Below, piece after piece: positions 54,710-63,703 of a stretch of 64,000 nucleotides of DNA. The position numbers and the translations under genes are program-made. The notes beneath the pieces are model-generated. The model was not told the origin of the DNA and made no database searches. It was given only the letters and a program-made list of their open reading frames with translations. The DNA is from Agarivorans sp050870875 (lineage in GTDB: Bacteria; Pseudomonadota; Gammaproteobacteria; Enterobacterales; Celerinatantimonadaceae). Location: positions 1,736,001 to 1,800,000 of the forward strand of contig NZ_CP194041.2 in assembly GCF_050870875.2 (NCBI RefSeq). Reading direction: 5' to 3'. How positions within the stretch are numbered: position 1 is the first letter of the stretch; the number at the start of each line of letters is the position of its first letter.

Positions 54710-55195
54710 ATGCCCTTAAATATTAGACCCGCAGAAAAAGTCGATGCTGCGACAATTTTAAATTTTATTCAGCAACTTGCAAATTATGAAAAGGAGCCGA
54801 AAGCGGTAGTGAATAGTGTTGCACAAATAGAACAACGTTTATTTGGTTCAGAGATCCATGCCCATGCGCTCATCTGCGAACAGGATGGTGTGGCGATTGG
54901 TTTTGCGGTGTATTTCTTTAACTACTCTACTTGGCTGGGTCAATATGGCCTTTATTTGGAAGATCTTTATGTGTCTCAAGATCAACGCGGTCAAGGGGCG
55001 GGTAAGGCTTTAATGGCGTATTTAGCTCGGCTTGCGGTGGCGAAAGATTGTGGCCGTTTTGAATGGTCGGTATTAGATTGGAATCAAAGCGCTATTGATT
55101 TTTATCATAGTATTGGCGCTCAGCCACAAGATGAATGGATTGCTTATCGCTTATCGGGTAAAAATCTAAAGCTTTTTGCTAGTATTGAAGGCTAG
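54710..55195 (+). CDS. GNAT-family N-acetyltransferase (diamine acetyltransferase-like)
   Basis: 161 residues from the ATG at 54710, seven bases after AGGA. GNAT motifs: NIRPAEKVDAATILNFIQQL, then YLEDLYVSQDQRGQGAGKAL (acetyl-CoA loop QRGQGAG), WSVLDWNQSAIDFYHSIGAQ. The long LEDLYV and VLDWN pattern is that of the SAT-like branch, which acetylates polyamines or thialysine; substrate here is inferred only from resemblance. Intact, unlike the GNAT gene at 23842. Confidence 0.88.
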   Translation: MPLNIRPAEKVDAATILNFIQQLANYEKEPKAVVNSVAQIEQRLFGSEIHAHALICEQDGVAIGFAVYFFNYSTWLGQYGLYLEDLYVSQDQRGQGAGKALMAYLARLAVAKDCGRFEWSVLDWNQSAIDFYHSIGAQPQDEWIAYRLSGKNLKLFASIEG

Positions 55196-55228
55196 TTGTT
55201 GCTTTTTTTTGCTTAAAGTTGCCGCTTT

Positions 55229-55456
55229 GAACGGCGGTGAGTATGCTGAGCTTTGGTGAGTAAATCGGAGCCATGGTGTTCGTTGGGAGCTCACCATTGC
55301 AGCGAAACACCTTGCGCCGAATCTTCAGGCTCCTTTGTTCAATGTTGGAAGACTGATTGTGAATTGAACGCGGCAAGCACCGTGAATTTGTTTGGCTCCC
55401 TATTCAGGCGTTGAAAAGTACCGTAACAGCGAAGTGTTGGGCAACTGCCCGTTTTT
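55229..55456 (+). ncRNA. candidate small RNA ending at tandem terminators
   Basis: The 388-base gap before the IclR gene is unusually structured: GGAGCC (55267) pairs with GGCTCC (55328), enclosing ATGGTG (55273) with CACCAT (55292); GTTCAAT (55337) pairs with ATTGAAC (55363); and GGGC-AACT-GCCC followed by GTTTTT (55439-55456) looks like a terminator. No open frame explains it. No known RNA family was recognised and the promoter and 5' end are not determined. Confidence 0.35.
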
Positions 55457-55461
55457 ATAAC

Positions 55462-55493
55462 AAAGCCAGCAATATATCTAGCTGGCTTTTTTG
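55462..55493 (+). terminator. strong terminator upstream of the IclR gene
   Basis: AAAGCCAGC and GCTGGCTTT pair around a ten-base loop, with A and T runs. It lies 267 bases beyond the GNAT stop and 91 before the IclR frame, so it insulates the sugar-acid cluster. Confidence 0.82.
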
Positions 55494-55583
55494 TTTTGAG
55501 CCGTTTGCGCTTGTTTGGAAACTCTCTCGTTATTTTCTAGTCTCTATATCTGTGAGTTTGCTCATAAATTCTCCATCAAATGA

Positions 55584-56417
55584 TTGAGTACCGATGAGTT
55601 CGTGCTACCTTGTTTCCAGTATTCAAAACAGGGCTCCAGCATTTTGGAAAAAGAAGTTAACATACCGGCTTTGAGTCGAACAATCAGCATTATCGACGTA
55701 TTGGTCGCTCATGGAAATCTCAGTGCCAATCAAATCATTCGCATCCTCGGCCTACCGAAAAGTTCGGTGTATAACTTATTAAATCAACTCAAGCGTGAGC
55801 GGATTGTCGATCAAGATAGAACCGGCCAATATGTGCTGGGTTTGAAGTTACTCGAATGGGGTGGGGCCGTTTCTGCACATCAAGATTTAAGAGACGTTGC
55901 CTATCAGCATTTGGAATCCCTTGCCAGCAAAACTGAAATGCTTTGTCATTTGGGGATTTTAGACAATGACACACCTATCTATTTAGTTCGGGTGGATAGC
56001 CTATCGCACATCCAGGTGAAAACCTGGGAAGGCAAACAACTCTGTATTTATCGTTCGTCTTTAGGCAAATGCCTTTTAGCCTATTTAGATAAAGCAAAGC
56101 AGCAACAGATTATCAAATCAATCAGTTTTGTCGATCATCTCCCCAATAGCATTGGTTCACGGGCCGAGCTTGAGCAAGAGCTTACGCGGATACGAAGCCT
56201 TGGGTGGGCGAAAGATGATGAAGAAGATGCCGCCAATATTCGCTGCGTGAGTGCACCGATTTTCGATAAGCATGGTGCCGTTATCGCAGCGATTTCTTTG
56301 GTGGGTACGGTGATGCACATTGGTGATGATTTTACCTTTGAAGACGCCGCCTCAGAAGTACGAAACACAGCAACCGCAATATCTAGAGAGCTAGGTTTTA
56401 ATGGAGAAGTAAATTAA
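55584..56417 (+). CDS. IclR-family regulator of the rhamnonate cluster
   Basis: Up to 277 residues. No ATG exists in frame before the helix-turn-helix; a TTG at 55584 or TTG at 55644 (LEKEVNIPALSRTISI) are candidates and the start is open. Winged helix-turn-helix: IDVLVAHGNLSANQIIRILG and LPKSSVYNLLNQL; IclR effector domain after residue 100 (YRSSLGKCLLAYL, AAISLVGTV). E. coli also has an IclR gene (yfaX/rhmR) beside rhmADT, which supports a local role. The aldolase gene starts at its last base, so the two are coupled. Confidence 0.9.
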   Translation: MSTDEFVLPCFQYSKQGSSILEKEVNIPALSRTISIIDVLVAHGNLSANQIIRILGLPKSSVYNLLNQLKRERIVDQDRTGQYVLGLKLLEWGGAVSAHQDLRDVAYQHLESLASKTEMLCHLGILDNDTPIYLVRVDSLSHIQVKTWEGKQLCIYRSSLGKCLLAYLDKAKQQQIIKSISFVDHLPNSIGSRAELEQELTRIRSLGWAKDDEEDAANIRCVSAPIFDKHGAVIAAISLVGTVMHIGDDFTFEDAASEVRNTATAISRELGFNGEVN

Positions 56418-57322
56418 TGAATAGACCCCCAAAAGTATTATGTGCCTTATTAACGCCATGGAAAGATCAGTCCCCCAATTTGGCCGAAATCAGGCGAATT
56501 GTCGATTTTCAAATTAAGCAAGGTTTGCTCGGAATTTTCCCAATCTCTTCTGTGGGAGAGGCCGGAATTATGAGTTTTTCTCAAAAATGTGCGGTGATTG
56601 AAGCAGTTTGTGCCGAAGCGAAAGAGCGGGTTCCTGTTTGGAGTGGTATTCCTTCAAATAACGCAGATGAGAGTATTCAATTGGCGGCTTTTGCAAAGTC
56701 ACAAGGTGCCACCGGATTGGTGTTAATGCCACCGGCTTTTTATCCCTGCGATGAAGCCGCGATTATTAGTTTTGTAAGCAAAGTTGCAGCCTCGACAGAC
56801 CTCCCCATCTGTCTTTATAACATCCCTTTTATGGCGGATCCGATTAATGCCGAAACGGCGGCAAAACTAGCCCGTTTAGCCAATGTTGTTGGAATTAAAG
56901 ATTCTGGCGGTTGTTCAGTTAATTTCATGAAAATGCTGAGCTTATGTAAAGCGGTTGATCCTGAATTTAGGGTGATGACTGGCCGCGAAGAGTTCTTATA
57001 TGGCTCGTTGATGCTTGGTGGTGATGGTTGTATGACCGCAACTTCAGGGGTGATGCCAGAAGTGATGGTGAAAATTAACGCTTTATTTGAAGCCGGTCAG
57101 TTTGATGCGGCTAAAAAGCTTCAATTCGCAGCGATGGAAGCGATGATGGCGATGTCCTCAATTCGTTTTCCGTTTGGCTATCGAATTGCAATGGAAGCTC
57201 GAGGATTCGATATGGGTCAATCCCCATTAACCCATACCGAATCAGACTCGAGCTACACGACTGCCAAGGTTCAGAGCTTGGCAATATTAATTAACACACT
57301 AGTCGAATTAACGGTCAATTAA
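56417..57322 (+). CDS. class I aldolase of the DapA/NAL family, probably for 2-keto-3-deoxy-L-rhamnonate
   Basis: 301 residues with the TIM-barrel NAL fold. The Schiff-base lysine is Lys161 in VVGIKDSGG and the catalytic tyrosine Tyr134 in ICLYNIPF, the same spacing as in DapA. The substrate loop reads ISSVGEAG where DapA has a Thr-Thr pair. Family members either cleave or dehydrate 2-keto-3-deoxy sugar acids. Position between regulator and rhamnonate dehydratase implies it cleaves that product to pyruvate and lactaldehyde, the job done in E. coli by the unrelated class II enzyme RhmA. A dehydratase role is the main alternative. Confidence 0.88.
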   Translation: MNRPPKVLCALLTPWKDQSPNLAEIRRIVDFQIKQGLLGIFPISSVGEAGIMSFSQKCAVIEAVCAEAKERVPVWSGIPSNNADESIQLAAFAKSQGATGLVLMPPAFYPCDEAAIISFVSKVAASTDLPICLYNIPFMADPINAETAAKLARLANVVGIKDSGGCSVNFMKMLSLCKAVDPEFRVMTGREEFLYGSLMLGGDGCMTATSGVMPEVMVKINALFEAGQFDAAKKLQFAAMEAMMAMSSIRFPFGYRIAMEARGFDMGQSPLTHTESDSSYTTAKVQSLAILINTLVELTVN

Positions 57323-57343
57323 CGATCGGGAGTATATAACAAA

Positions 57344-58552
57344 ATGACGTTACCTAAAATAAAAGAAATTCGTGCCTATTACATAGGCGGGGCGACAGGT
57401 AAAAAAGGCAATGGTGGTGCAGACTATCATGACCAACAAGGTGGGCATTGGATTGATGACAAGATCTGTACCCCGATGAGTCGCTATAAAGAATATGAAC
57501 AGTCTCGACAGTCTTTTGGGATTAATGTGCTTGGTACCCTGATCGTTGAAGTAGAAGCTGACGATGGCACCACAGGATTTGCAGTCTCGACCGCTGGTGA
57601 GCCCGGTTGTTTTATTGTTGAGAAGCACTTAAATCGTTTTGTCGAAGGCAAGTGTGTCTCTGACATAAAATTAATCCACGACCAGATGATCCGCGCGTCA
57701 ATTTACTATAACGGCGGCGCAGGTCTGGTCATGAATGTCATTAGCTGTGTTGATTTGGCGCTTTGGGATCTATTTGGCAAAGTCACCCAGCTTCCGGTAT
57801 TTAAGTTACTTGGTGGGGCTGTGCGGGATGAATTGCAGTTTTATGCCACCGGGGCACGACCCGATCTCGCTAAAGAGATGGGCTTTATTGGTGGCAAAAT
57901 GCCCACGCATTTTGGTCCGCATGAAGGTGATGCTGGGATCCGTGAAACCGTGAAGCAGTTTAAAGACATGCGAGAACTGTGCGGCGAAGACTTTTGGTTA
58001 ATGGCCGATTGTTGGATGAGTATGGATGCGAATTATGCAATTAAAACCGCTTGGGCGATGCATCAAGCAGGTGTTAATTTGAAATGGATCGAAGAGTGTT
58101 TTCCCGCCAATCAACATCAAGCTTATCGTGAGCTAGTAGCAAAAGCCCCACCAGGGTTGATGGTCACGACTGGAGAGCACCATGGCACCCTTGAGTCATT
58201 TCAAGAGTTATCTGAAACTGGGGTCAACATTATGCAACCAGATGTTGGCTGGTGTGGCGGATTAACCACGCTCGTAGAAATTGCGGCAGTGGCTAAATCT
58301 CGGGGCCAGTTAGTGGTGCCGCACGGCTCGTCCGTCTATTCTCATCACGCGGTGATTACTTTTACTAACTCACCTTTCAGTGAGTTTTTGATGACCGCGC
58401 CCAAAGCGGATCATACTCGTCCACAATTTGACCCTATTTTGATTAATGAGCCGGTTCCCGAGCGAGGTCGCATTCACAAAGACCAACTGGATAAGCCGGG
58501 ATTTGGTGTTGAGCTAAATCGCGACGGTCTTACTCGCCCTTATACTCATTAA
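57344..58552 (+). CDS. rhmD: L-rhamnonate dehydratase
   Basis: Enolase-superfamily enzyme that dehydrates L-rhamnonate to 2-keto-3-deoxy-L-rhamnonate. 402 residues, very close to E. coli RhmD throughout: start MTLPKIKEIRAYYIGGAT, YEQSRQSFGINVLGTL, FYATGARPDLAKEMGFIGG, and end DKPGFGVELNRDG. Metal ligands expected near Asp222 (LMADCWMS), Glu250/251 (WIEECFP) and Glu278 (TTGEHHGTL); His at about 327 (VVPHGSSVYSHH) is the likely catalytic base. 21 bases after the aldolase. Confidence 0.95.
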   Translation: MTLPKIKEIRAYYIGGATGKKGNGGADYHDQQGGHWIDDKICTPMSRYKEYEQSRQSFGINVLGTLIVEVEADDGTTGFAVSTAGEPGCFIVEKHLNRFVEGKCVSDIKLIHDQMIRASIYYNGGAGLVMNVISCVDLALWDLFGKVTQLPVFKLLGGAVRDELQFYATGARPDLAKEMGFIGGKMPTHFGPHEGDAGIRETVKQFKDMRELCGEDFWLMADCWMSMDANYAIKTAWAMHQAGVNLKWIEECFPANQHQAYRELVAKAPPGLMVTTGEHHGTLESFQELSETGVNIMQPDVGWCGGLTTLVEIAAVAKSRGQLVVPHGSSVYSHHAVITFTNSPFSEFLMTAPKADHTRPQFDPILINEPVPERGRIHKDQLDKPGFGVELNRDGLTRPYTH

Positions 58553-58607
58553 TTATTAGGACTAGAGCAGGCGCGCTGCGTTCGCTCTAGTAATAAAAGG
58601 TCTTGTT

Positions 58608-59924
58608 ATGAACAATTCATCATTGTTAGATTCTGCTGTCCATAAATCAATGGTCCGTCTCGTTCCATTGATGTTATTACTCTACATTTTAGCTTTTCTC
58701 GATCGAGCAAACATCGGCGTCGCGAAGGTTCAGTATATGGCTGATACCGGAATTGGTAGCGCCGCATTTGCCTCGGGGGCATCAATTTTCTTCTTAGCTT
58801 ACGCCTTCTTGGGGGCTCCATGTAATTTGTTAATGAAGAAAGTCGGTGCCAAACGTTGGATCGCCTTTACCACCATCCTATGGGGCTTGGTTTCATGTTC
58901 GTTAGCGATTGCCGATACCGAAACTAAATTTGTGACCACTCGTTTCTTGCTAGGGGCTACAGAGGCTGGATTCTTCCCAGGAATGATTTACTTAACCTCT
59001 TTATGGTTCCCGCAAAAAAATCGCGGCACCATTATTGGTATGTTTTACGTGGGTCCCTGTATTGCCTTGGCTCTGGGTACCCCTTTTTCTGGGGCCTTAC
59101 TCGAAGGTTTACACGGTTGGTTAGGCCATCCTGGTTGGTTTTGGATGTTCTTAGTGGAAGGTTTGTTAGCTGCTGCAGTCGGCGTATTTGTTTACTTTTA
59201 TTTAGATAGTGAACCTAAACACGCCCGCTTTTTAAATGATGGTGAAAGAAAAGCCCTGATGCGCGAGCTGAGTCAAGAAGAGCAAAAATCGGTGGCATCG
59301 AGGATTTCTGATGCGATTAAAATTCCCCGGGTGTGGGCGCTCGCCATCGCTTACGGGGTGATCCAACTGTCGGTTTATGGTTTAGCATTTTACTTGCCTT
59401 CAACTGTTGCTAAGTTGATTAGTAGCGTTAATGTTACTTTTATTTCAACCCTTGTTGCAGCTATTCCTTGGGTGGTTGCAGGTTTTGCAACTTATTATAT
59501 TCCTCGTTATGCGGCGAAGCGATTTGCTGAAGCGCATTATGCCGCCTTGGTACTAACAATTGCAGGGATTGGGGTCATTGGTTCTGCGGTGTTGAGTGCT
59601 TCTCCGGTTGCCTCTATCTTTTGTTTGTCTTTGGCAGCTTCCGGCTTTATTGCGGTTCAGCCGATGTTTTGGACGATGCCAAGCGCGATACTTTCCGGTA
59701 GTGCTTTAGCAGCAGGGATCGGTTTTGTGAACATGTTTGGTGCCTTCGGGGGCGCTTTGGGCGCTCCGGTTCGTGAATTTGCGGAGCCTATATTTGGCAA
59801 TCCGATGGCCCCTCAGATTGTGATGGGGGTAACTGCAATATTTGGCGCAATTTTGATTTATAGTTTACGTCCACAACAAGCAGGCTCACAGCAGCCTATA
59901 GCCGAAGAGGTGATCGCTAAATAA
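58608..59924 (+). CDS. rhmT: MFS transporter for L-rhamnonate
   Basis: Anion:cation symporter-type major facilitator protein, 438 residues and twelve membrane helices. Closely follows E. coli RhmT (YfaV) in sequence: YILAFLDRANIGVAK, FFLAYAFLGAPCNLLMKKVG, TEAGFFPGMIYLTSLWFPQ, GHPGWFWMFLVEGLLA, and FIAVQPMFWTMPS with LSGSALAAGIGFVN. Gene is 55 bases after rhmD and ends at a strong terminator, closing the four-gene cluster. Confidence 0.93.
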   Translation: MNNSSLLDSAVHKSMVRLVPLMLLLYILAFLDRANIGVAKVQYMADTGIGSAAFASGASIFFLAYAFLGAPCNLLMKKVGAKRWIAFTTILWGLVSCSLAIADTETKFVTTRFLLGATEAGFFPGMIYLTSLWFPQKNRGTIIGMFYVGPCIALALGTPFSGALLEGLHGWLGHPGWFWMFLVEGLLAAAVGVFVYFYLDSEPKHARFLNDGERKALMRELSQEEQKSVASRISDAIKIPRVWALAIAYGVIQLSVYGLAFYLPSTVAKLISSVNVTFISTLVAAIPWVVAGFATYYIPRYAAKRFAEAHYAALVLTIAGIGVIGSAVLSASPVASIFCLSLAASGFIAVQPMFWTMPSAILSGSALAAGIGFVNMFGAFGGALGAPVREFAEPIFGNPMAPQIVMGVTAIFGAILIYSLRPQQAGSQQPIAEEVIAK

Positions 59925-59936
59925 TGAACATGTAAA

Positions 59937-59964
59937 TAAGGCGGCTTTAAAGCCGCCTTATTTT
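59937..59964. terminator. bidirectional terminator between rhmT and the Nramp-like gene
   Basis: A perfect 24-base palindrome, TAAGGCGGCTTT followed by AAAGCCGCCTTA, then TTTT. Both convergent genes end near it. Confidence 0.87.
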
Positions 59965-59990
59965 AATTGGGATATGACAGCTCCGCGTCG

Positions 59991-61265
59991 CTACAGTACC
60001 CACTTCCAAATGATGAATAAGGCTAAGAAGCCGAAAAGATAAATCAGGCCAAGGTAACTGACGACCCGTAATCCGAGTCCACCTTTCAGCTCCGTTTTAA
60101 TGGCCGCCGTGTTGACTAACTTGTGGTTGAGCCAAGCAAACATGGGGGTGGTCATAAAGGCGAGTGTCATGGCAAAGCCTAACATCGCTAATAAAGCCGA
60201 TTTAAAAAATAATATAATCCCAAAGCTCACCACCGATACCACCAGCAACCAGCGCACAAATTGGCTATTGGAAGCCTCTGGTTGGCCTTTCAATAAGGAA
60301 AAACCTTCGGCGAGGGCTCGCGAATAACCATCGTATACGGTGATCGACGAGCCAAAAATACACAAGAAAGCAATCACTGCGATGAGGTAGCGTGACCACT
60401 CGCCAATGGTACTGGCATACAAGCTCACTAATTGGTGAGAAAAACCAATGCCTCCTGCAGCTAAGGTTTCACCGCTGCCATTGAGAACTAATGCACCTAA
60501 GGCTAAAAATACTAAGGCCAATAACATTGTCGTCATATAACCGAGATTAAAGTCAAATAAGGCTGACTTGGCGGTGACTTTTTCATTTTGACACTGCTGC
60601 TTTAACCACAGTGAGGTAATGCCTGAAATTTCGATGGGGGCGGGCATCCAACCCATAGTGACCACTAAAAATCCAATGGTGGCCATATTCCAAGGCGAGG
60701 GCGCCTGATAATCTGCCGGAGCGACCGGCCCTTGATACCAGGCCATGGCGGTTGCACTCAGCGTTGCCACCACCAATGCCGCCATGATTATTTTGGCAAC
60801 GTTGTTCAGCGCCGAAAAGTGACCCGCAATTAAGATGACTAAGCTTGCGGTTAAAATGATGGCACATAACACCGGCATGGGTAAGGCTACCGGCACAAAA
60901 TAACCTAATAGACTAGCGGCAAACATGAGTAAGGCTGCCGAGTTCACCACGGCGGCGATACAATTGAGTAAAAAGGCTGTCAGCAGGTAGCCTTTGCCCA
61001 TGCTCATATAACCCTGTTGCAGGGTTTGCTGAGTACTGATGGTATAACTGACACTCGCTCGGAAGAAAGGGTATTTAAATACGTTCACCAGAAAGATTAA
61101 CAAGGCCAACTGCCAGCCAAATTTGGCGCCCGCCTGGGTGGAGGCAACTAAATGGCTGCCGCCAATGGCGGCGGTAGCCATTAAGATCCCGGGTCCAAGT
61201 AGCTGAATGATTTTTTGTAAAGATTGCACGGGGGAAGTTGTTGTGTTGGGAATACTCTGTTCCAC
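59991..61265 (-). CDS. Nramp-fold transporter without canonical metal motifs
   Basis: 424 residues, about eleven membrane helices. Helix 1 reads LLGPGILMATAAIGGSHLVAS and then TQAGAKFGWQ, aligned with the Nramp helix that normally has DPGN; here the four positions are GGSH. Helix 6 reads GWMPAPIEIS in place of MPHN. So the Asp, Asn and the helix 6 pair that bind manganese or iron are not conserved (the Met and Pro are). It may carry another ion or solute. Next to the rhamnonate cluster but convergent with it. Confidence 0.85.
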   Translation of the reverse strand: MEQSIPNTTTSPVQSLQKIIQLLGPGILMATAAIGGSHLVASTQAGAKFGWQLALLIFLVNVFKYPFFRASVSYTISTQQTLQQGYMSMGKGYLLTAFLLNCIAAVVNSAALLMFAASLLGYFVPVALPMPVLCAIILTASLVILIAGHFSALNNVAKIIMAALVVATLSATAMAWYQGPVAPADYQAPSPWNMATIGFLVVTMGWMPAPIEISGITSLWLKQQCQNEKVTAKSALFDFNLGYMTTMLLALVFLALGALVLNGSGETLAAGGIGFSHQLVSLYASTIGEWSRYLIAVIAFLCIFGSSITVYDGYSRALAEGFSLLKGQPEASNSQFVRWLLVVSVVSFGIILFFKSALLAMLGFAMTLAFMTTPMFAWLNHKLVNTAAIKTELKGGLGLRVVSYLGLIYLFGFLALFIIWKWVL

Positions 61266-61440
61266 TGGGGCGTCCTGTTGCTAAGTGTTGTGTTTATGTT
61301 TGGGTGTTTAATAATTATTCGAACATTGTAAAGCAAATATTCCATTTACAAAAAGCTTAGTTTTTAGCAAATGTTAACTGCCTCCCGCTGGGTGGTGGCC
61401 TTCGAGATATATCATCGATAAAAATGCAGTACGAAAAAAT

Positions 61441-61471
61441 AAAAAACCAGCTTCATGATAAGCTGGTTTTT
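61441..61471 (-). terminator. terminator after the pectate-lyase-like gene
   Basis: AAAACCAGCTT and AAGCTGGTTTT pair perfectly (11 bases) around CATGAT; 31 bases past the stop. Confidence 0.87.
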
Positions 61472-61501
61472 AATTCAAGCAGACGCTTTAAACGCGGTCG
61501 T

Positions 61502-63703
61502 TTATTGACAAGTATCTGGCGCTAATTTAATGATTTCAGCTGCGCTGAGAGCGTCGTTGGCAACATAAGGGCTTAAACCTCCTTTACCAGCGGTCGCATA
61601 AACATAGTCGGCCAGGTCTTGGCTAGTTGCCATCATGTTTACGTTAATGGTGCTTTGACTCGCGGCATCATATTTGGCAAGCATATCAGGGACGTTACCG
61701 ATTAATACGGATGAGCCATCGAGGCTGCTACCAGAACCCTGGGCCTGACAATTTGCGTTTGATTCGTAAACCTTGGTGCCACTGACCTTAAGACTAGAAC
61801 CATCGTCGTAGACTAGTTTTGTGCCGATGATACTTTTGACCCAATAGTCAATATCATCTTTTTTCGCGTTATTGGTGTTGTTTAAGAACATATTATTTTC
61901 AAATAAGATGCTACCTGCTTTACGAACACTCAATACATCTTTTCGATAACCATAAAACACGTTGTTAAACATGTGTGACTGACCCCAGCGTAACAGCGGT
62001 ACTCGACGTCCGGTGTTAAACTCCGAAGCAGCGTAAGAAGCATCATCGGTTACAAATAAGTTATTGTGAATTGTGGTTCGAATATTGGCATTCACCGGAC
62101 GGCTATCACTTGAACCATGTAAAGCCGCGCGTTTCACGTTTTTCAATTTGTTAAATGAAACGGTGATGTTATAAGCACCTTGCTTCACATCGAAGGCGGA
62201 ATCGCCAGTGTGGTCAAAGGTGTTTTGATGCAGCCAAATATCGTGCGATTGACCAGTTGAACGGATCATATCCGGATCGGCTTCATGGTCCTCGGTGTGG
62301 CCACCGCCAACAAAATGCACGTTGCTAATGATTACGTTTTCGGACGGGGTATCGTCGCCATTACCAATTTCAAAACCGCTGTATTTAAAGTTGGCGTTCG
62401 CGCCACGTCCATCGATGGTAGTATTAGAGTGGATCATTGGAACTGCCAGCGCACTCTTCACATTGCTGTTATCAACGTTTAGTTTGATGTTGAAGAAGGT
62501 ATTATCACAGTCGCTGCTGGAAACATCGTGATTGGTACACCATAATTCAGCGTCTAAACATTCGGCTTTGCTCGCATTGTCCAGAGCGCTGAGCACTGCA
62601 GGCTCCTCACAGGCTAAACGGTACATCGCAATGTTGGTATCGGCTTTAAAATCATCCTTATCAAATACAATCCAGTTGTAGGCATCGCTGCTAATTGCAT
62701 TGAGTATTTGTTTTTCAACCAGCGAGCCATCTGTCGGCTTTTTGATGACAACCAAGTTACTATTACCACCTACATCATAACCGCCCACGGCTTTGCTACC
62801 GTAACCCACCGGCTTACCCAAGCTAGAGGATAAACACTCAACCTTCTCTTGTTCGCTTAATGAAGATTCGTCCCAATTCACATCAGCGTTTGTCACCAAG
62901 TCATGACAAGCGTTAATCGTGCTTGAATCTATGGTGGCGTGATACGCGGTACTGAGGTGCTCAGTCCCTGCCTTATCAGTGACACCTAACCAGTAGTAGT
63001 AGCTGCCGTCGGCGAGATTTTTATCGCTGTAACTGACGTTATCGATGTTGGATTGAATCGCACTGCTACCCTCGAAGGTGGCGTCGGTATCACGGTAAAC
63101 TTTCTGATTTGTAACCTCAATACTTCGAGCCGTCCAGTTTAAAGTGACTGAGGGACCAGCCGTTTTACCACTGAAAGTGAGAGTTGGTTCGGAGGAGGGC
63201 GTCGAGCCACTGCTGGAAACTTTGAAATCTGCAACCGTTGCAACTCCTGTCGAGCTGAGAATTTCGAAGGTGAGGCTATTGGTCTTGATGGTACTGATGT
63301 TGATGGTGCCCGCACCAGAACCCGACATGATCACCGAATCACTGCTTGCCTTGGCATTCACACCCACCGTAGTGTTTGAGCTATCTTGATTGATTAATTG
63401 CCACGCGCCGATGTGACCTTGATAATTAGCGGCTTCAGTGATGGTGACTGAGCTAATGTTTTGTTGCGCTGGCCAGGTAATAGAAACAGAACCAGTTGCG
63501 CCAGCTGGAGCCCAATAGCTGCTAAGGTCATTGTCAATAACGTTGTCGTAGCTGGTGCCATTGGCGAGGCTGCTACCAGTGGCGGTTGCACTTGGCGTGC
63601 TGTTTGGTGTGCCACCGTCAGAGGAACCCCCGCAGGAGGTGACAGCTAACAATAACAAGTAGCCCAGTGGCTTCATTGTTAGTGTTTTACCCTTGCTTAT
63701 CAT
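61502..63703 (-). CDS. polysaccharide lyase family 1-like lipoprotein
   Basis: 733 residues from the ATG at 63703 (AAGGA eight bases upstream). Signal peptide ends in TSCGGSS, a likely lipobox Cys followed by a Ser/Gly/Thr linker. Residues about 45-165 resemble a discoidin/CBM32-like sheet (NVIDNDLSSYWAP); about 175-260 a fibronectin-III-like domain; from about 270 the beta-helix lyase. PL1 features: NTTIDGRGANANF, HDIWLHQNTFDHTGDSAFDV, KQGAYNITVSFNKLKNVKRA with HGSSDS, and RVPLLR (567-572) fitting the catalytic RxPxxR. Probably cleaves pectin-like uronans at the cell surface; substrate untested. Confidence 0.85.
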   Translation of the reverse strand: MISKGKTLTMKPLGYLLLLAVTSCGGSSDGGTPNSTPSATATGSSLANGTSYDNVIDNDLSSYWAPAGATGSVSITWPAQQNISSVTITEAANYQGHIGAWQLINQDSSNTTVGVNAKASSDSVIMSGSGAGTINISTIKTNSLTFEILSSTGVATVADFKVSSSGSTPSSEPTLTFSGKTAGPSVTLNWTARSIEVTNQKVYRDTDATFEGSSAIQSNIDNVSYSDKNLADGSYYYWLGVTDKAGTEHLSTAYHATIDSSTINACHDLVTNADVNWDESSLSEQEKVECLSSSLGKPVGYGSKAVGGYDVGGNSNLVVIKKPTDGSLVEKQILNAISSDAYNWIVFDKDDFKADTNIAMYRLACEEPAVLSALDNASKAECLDAELWCTNHDVSSSDCDNTFFNIKLNVDNSNVKSALAVPMIHSNTTIDGRGANANFKYSGFEIGNGDDTPSENVIISNVHFVGGGHTEDHEADPDMIRSTGQSHDIWLHQNTFDHTGDSAFDVKQGAYNITVSFNKLKNVKRAALHGSSDSRPVNANIRTTIHNNLFVTDDASYAASEFNTGRRVPLLRWGQSHMFNNVFYGYRKDVLSVRKAGSILFENNMFLNNTNNAKKDDIDYWVKSIIGTKLVYDDGSSLKVSGTKVYESNANCQAQGSGSSLDGSSVLIGNVPDMLAKYDAASQSTINVNMMATSQDLADYVYATAGKGGLSPYVANDALSAAEIIKLAPDTCQ

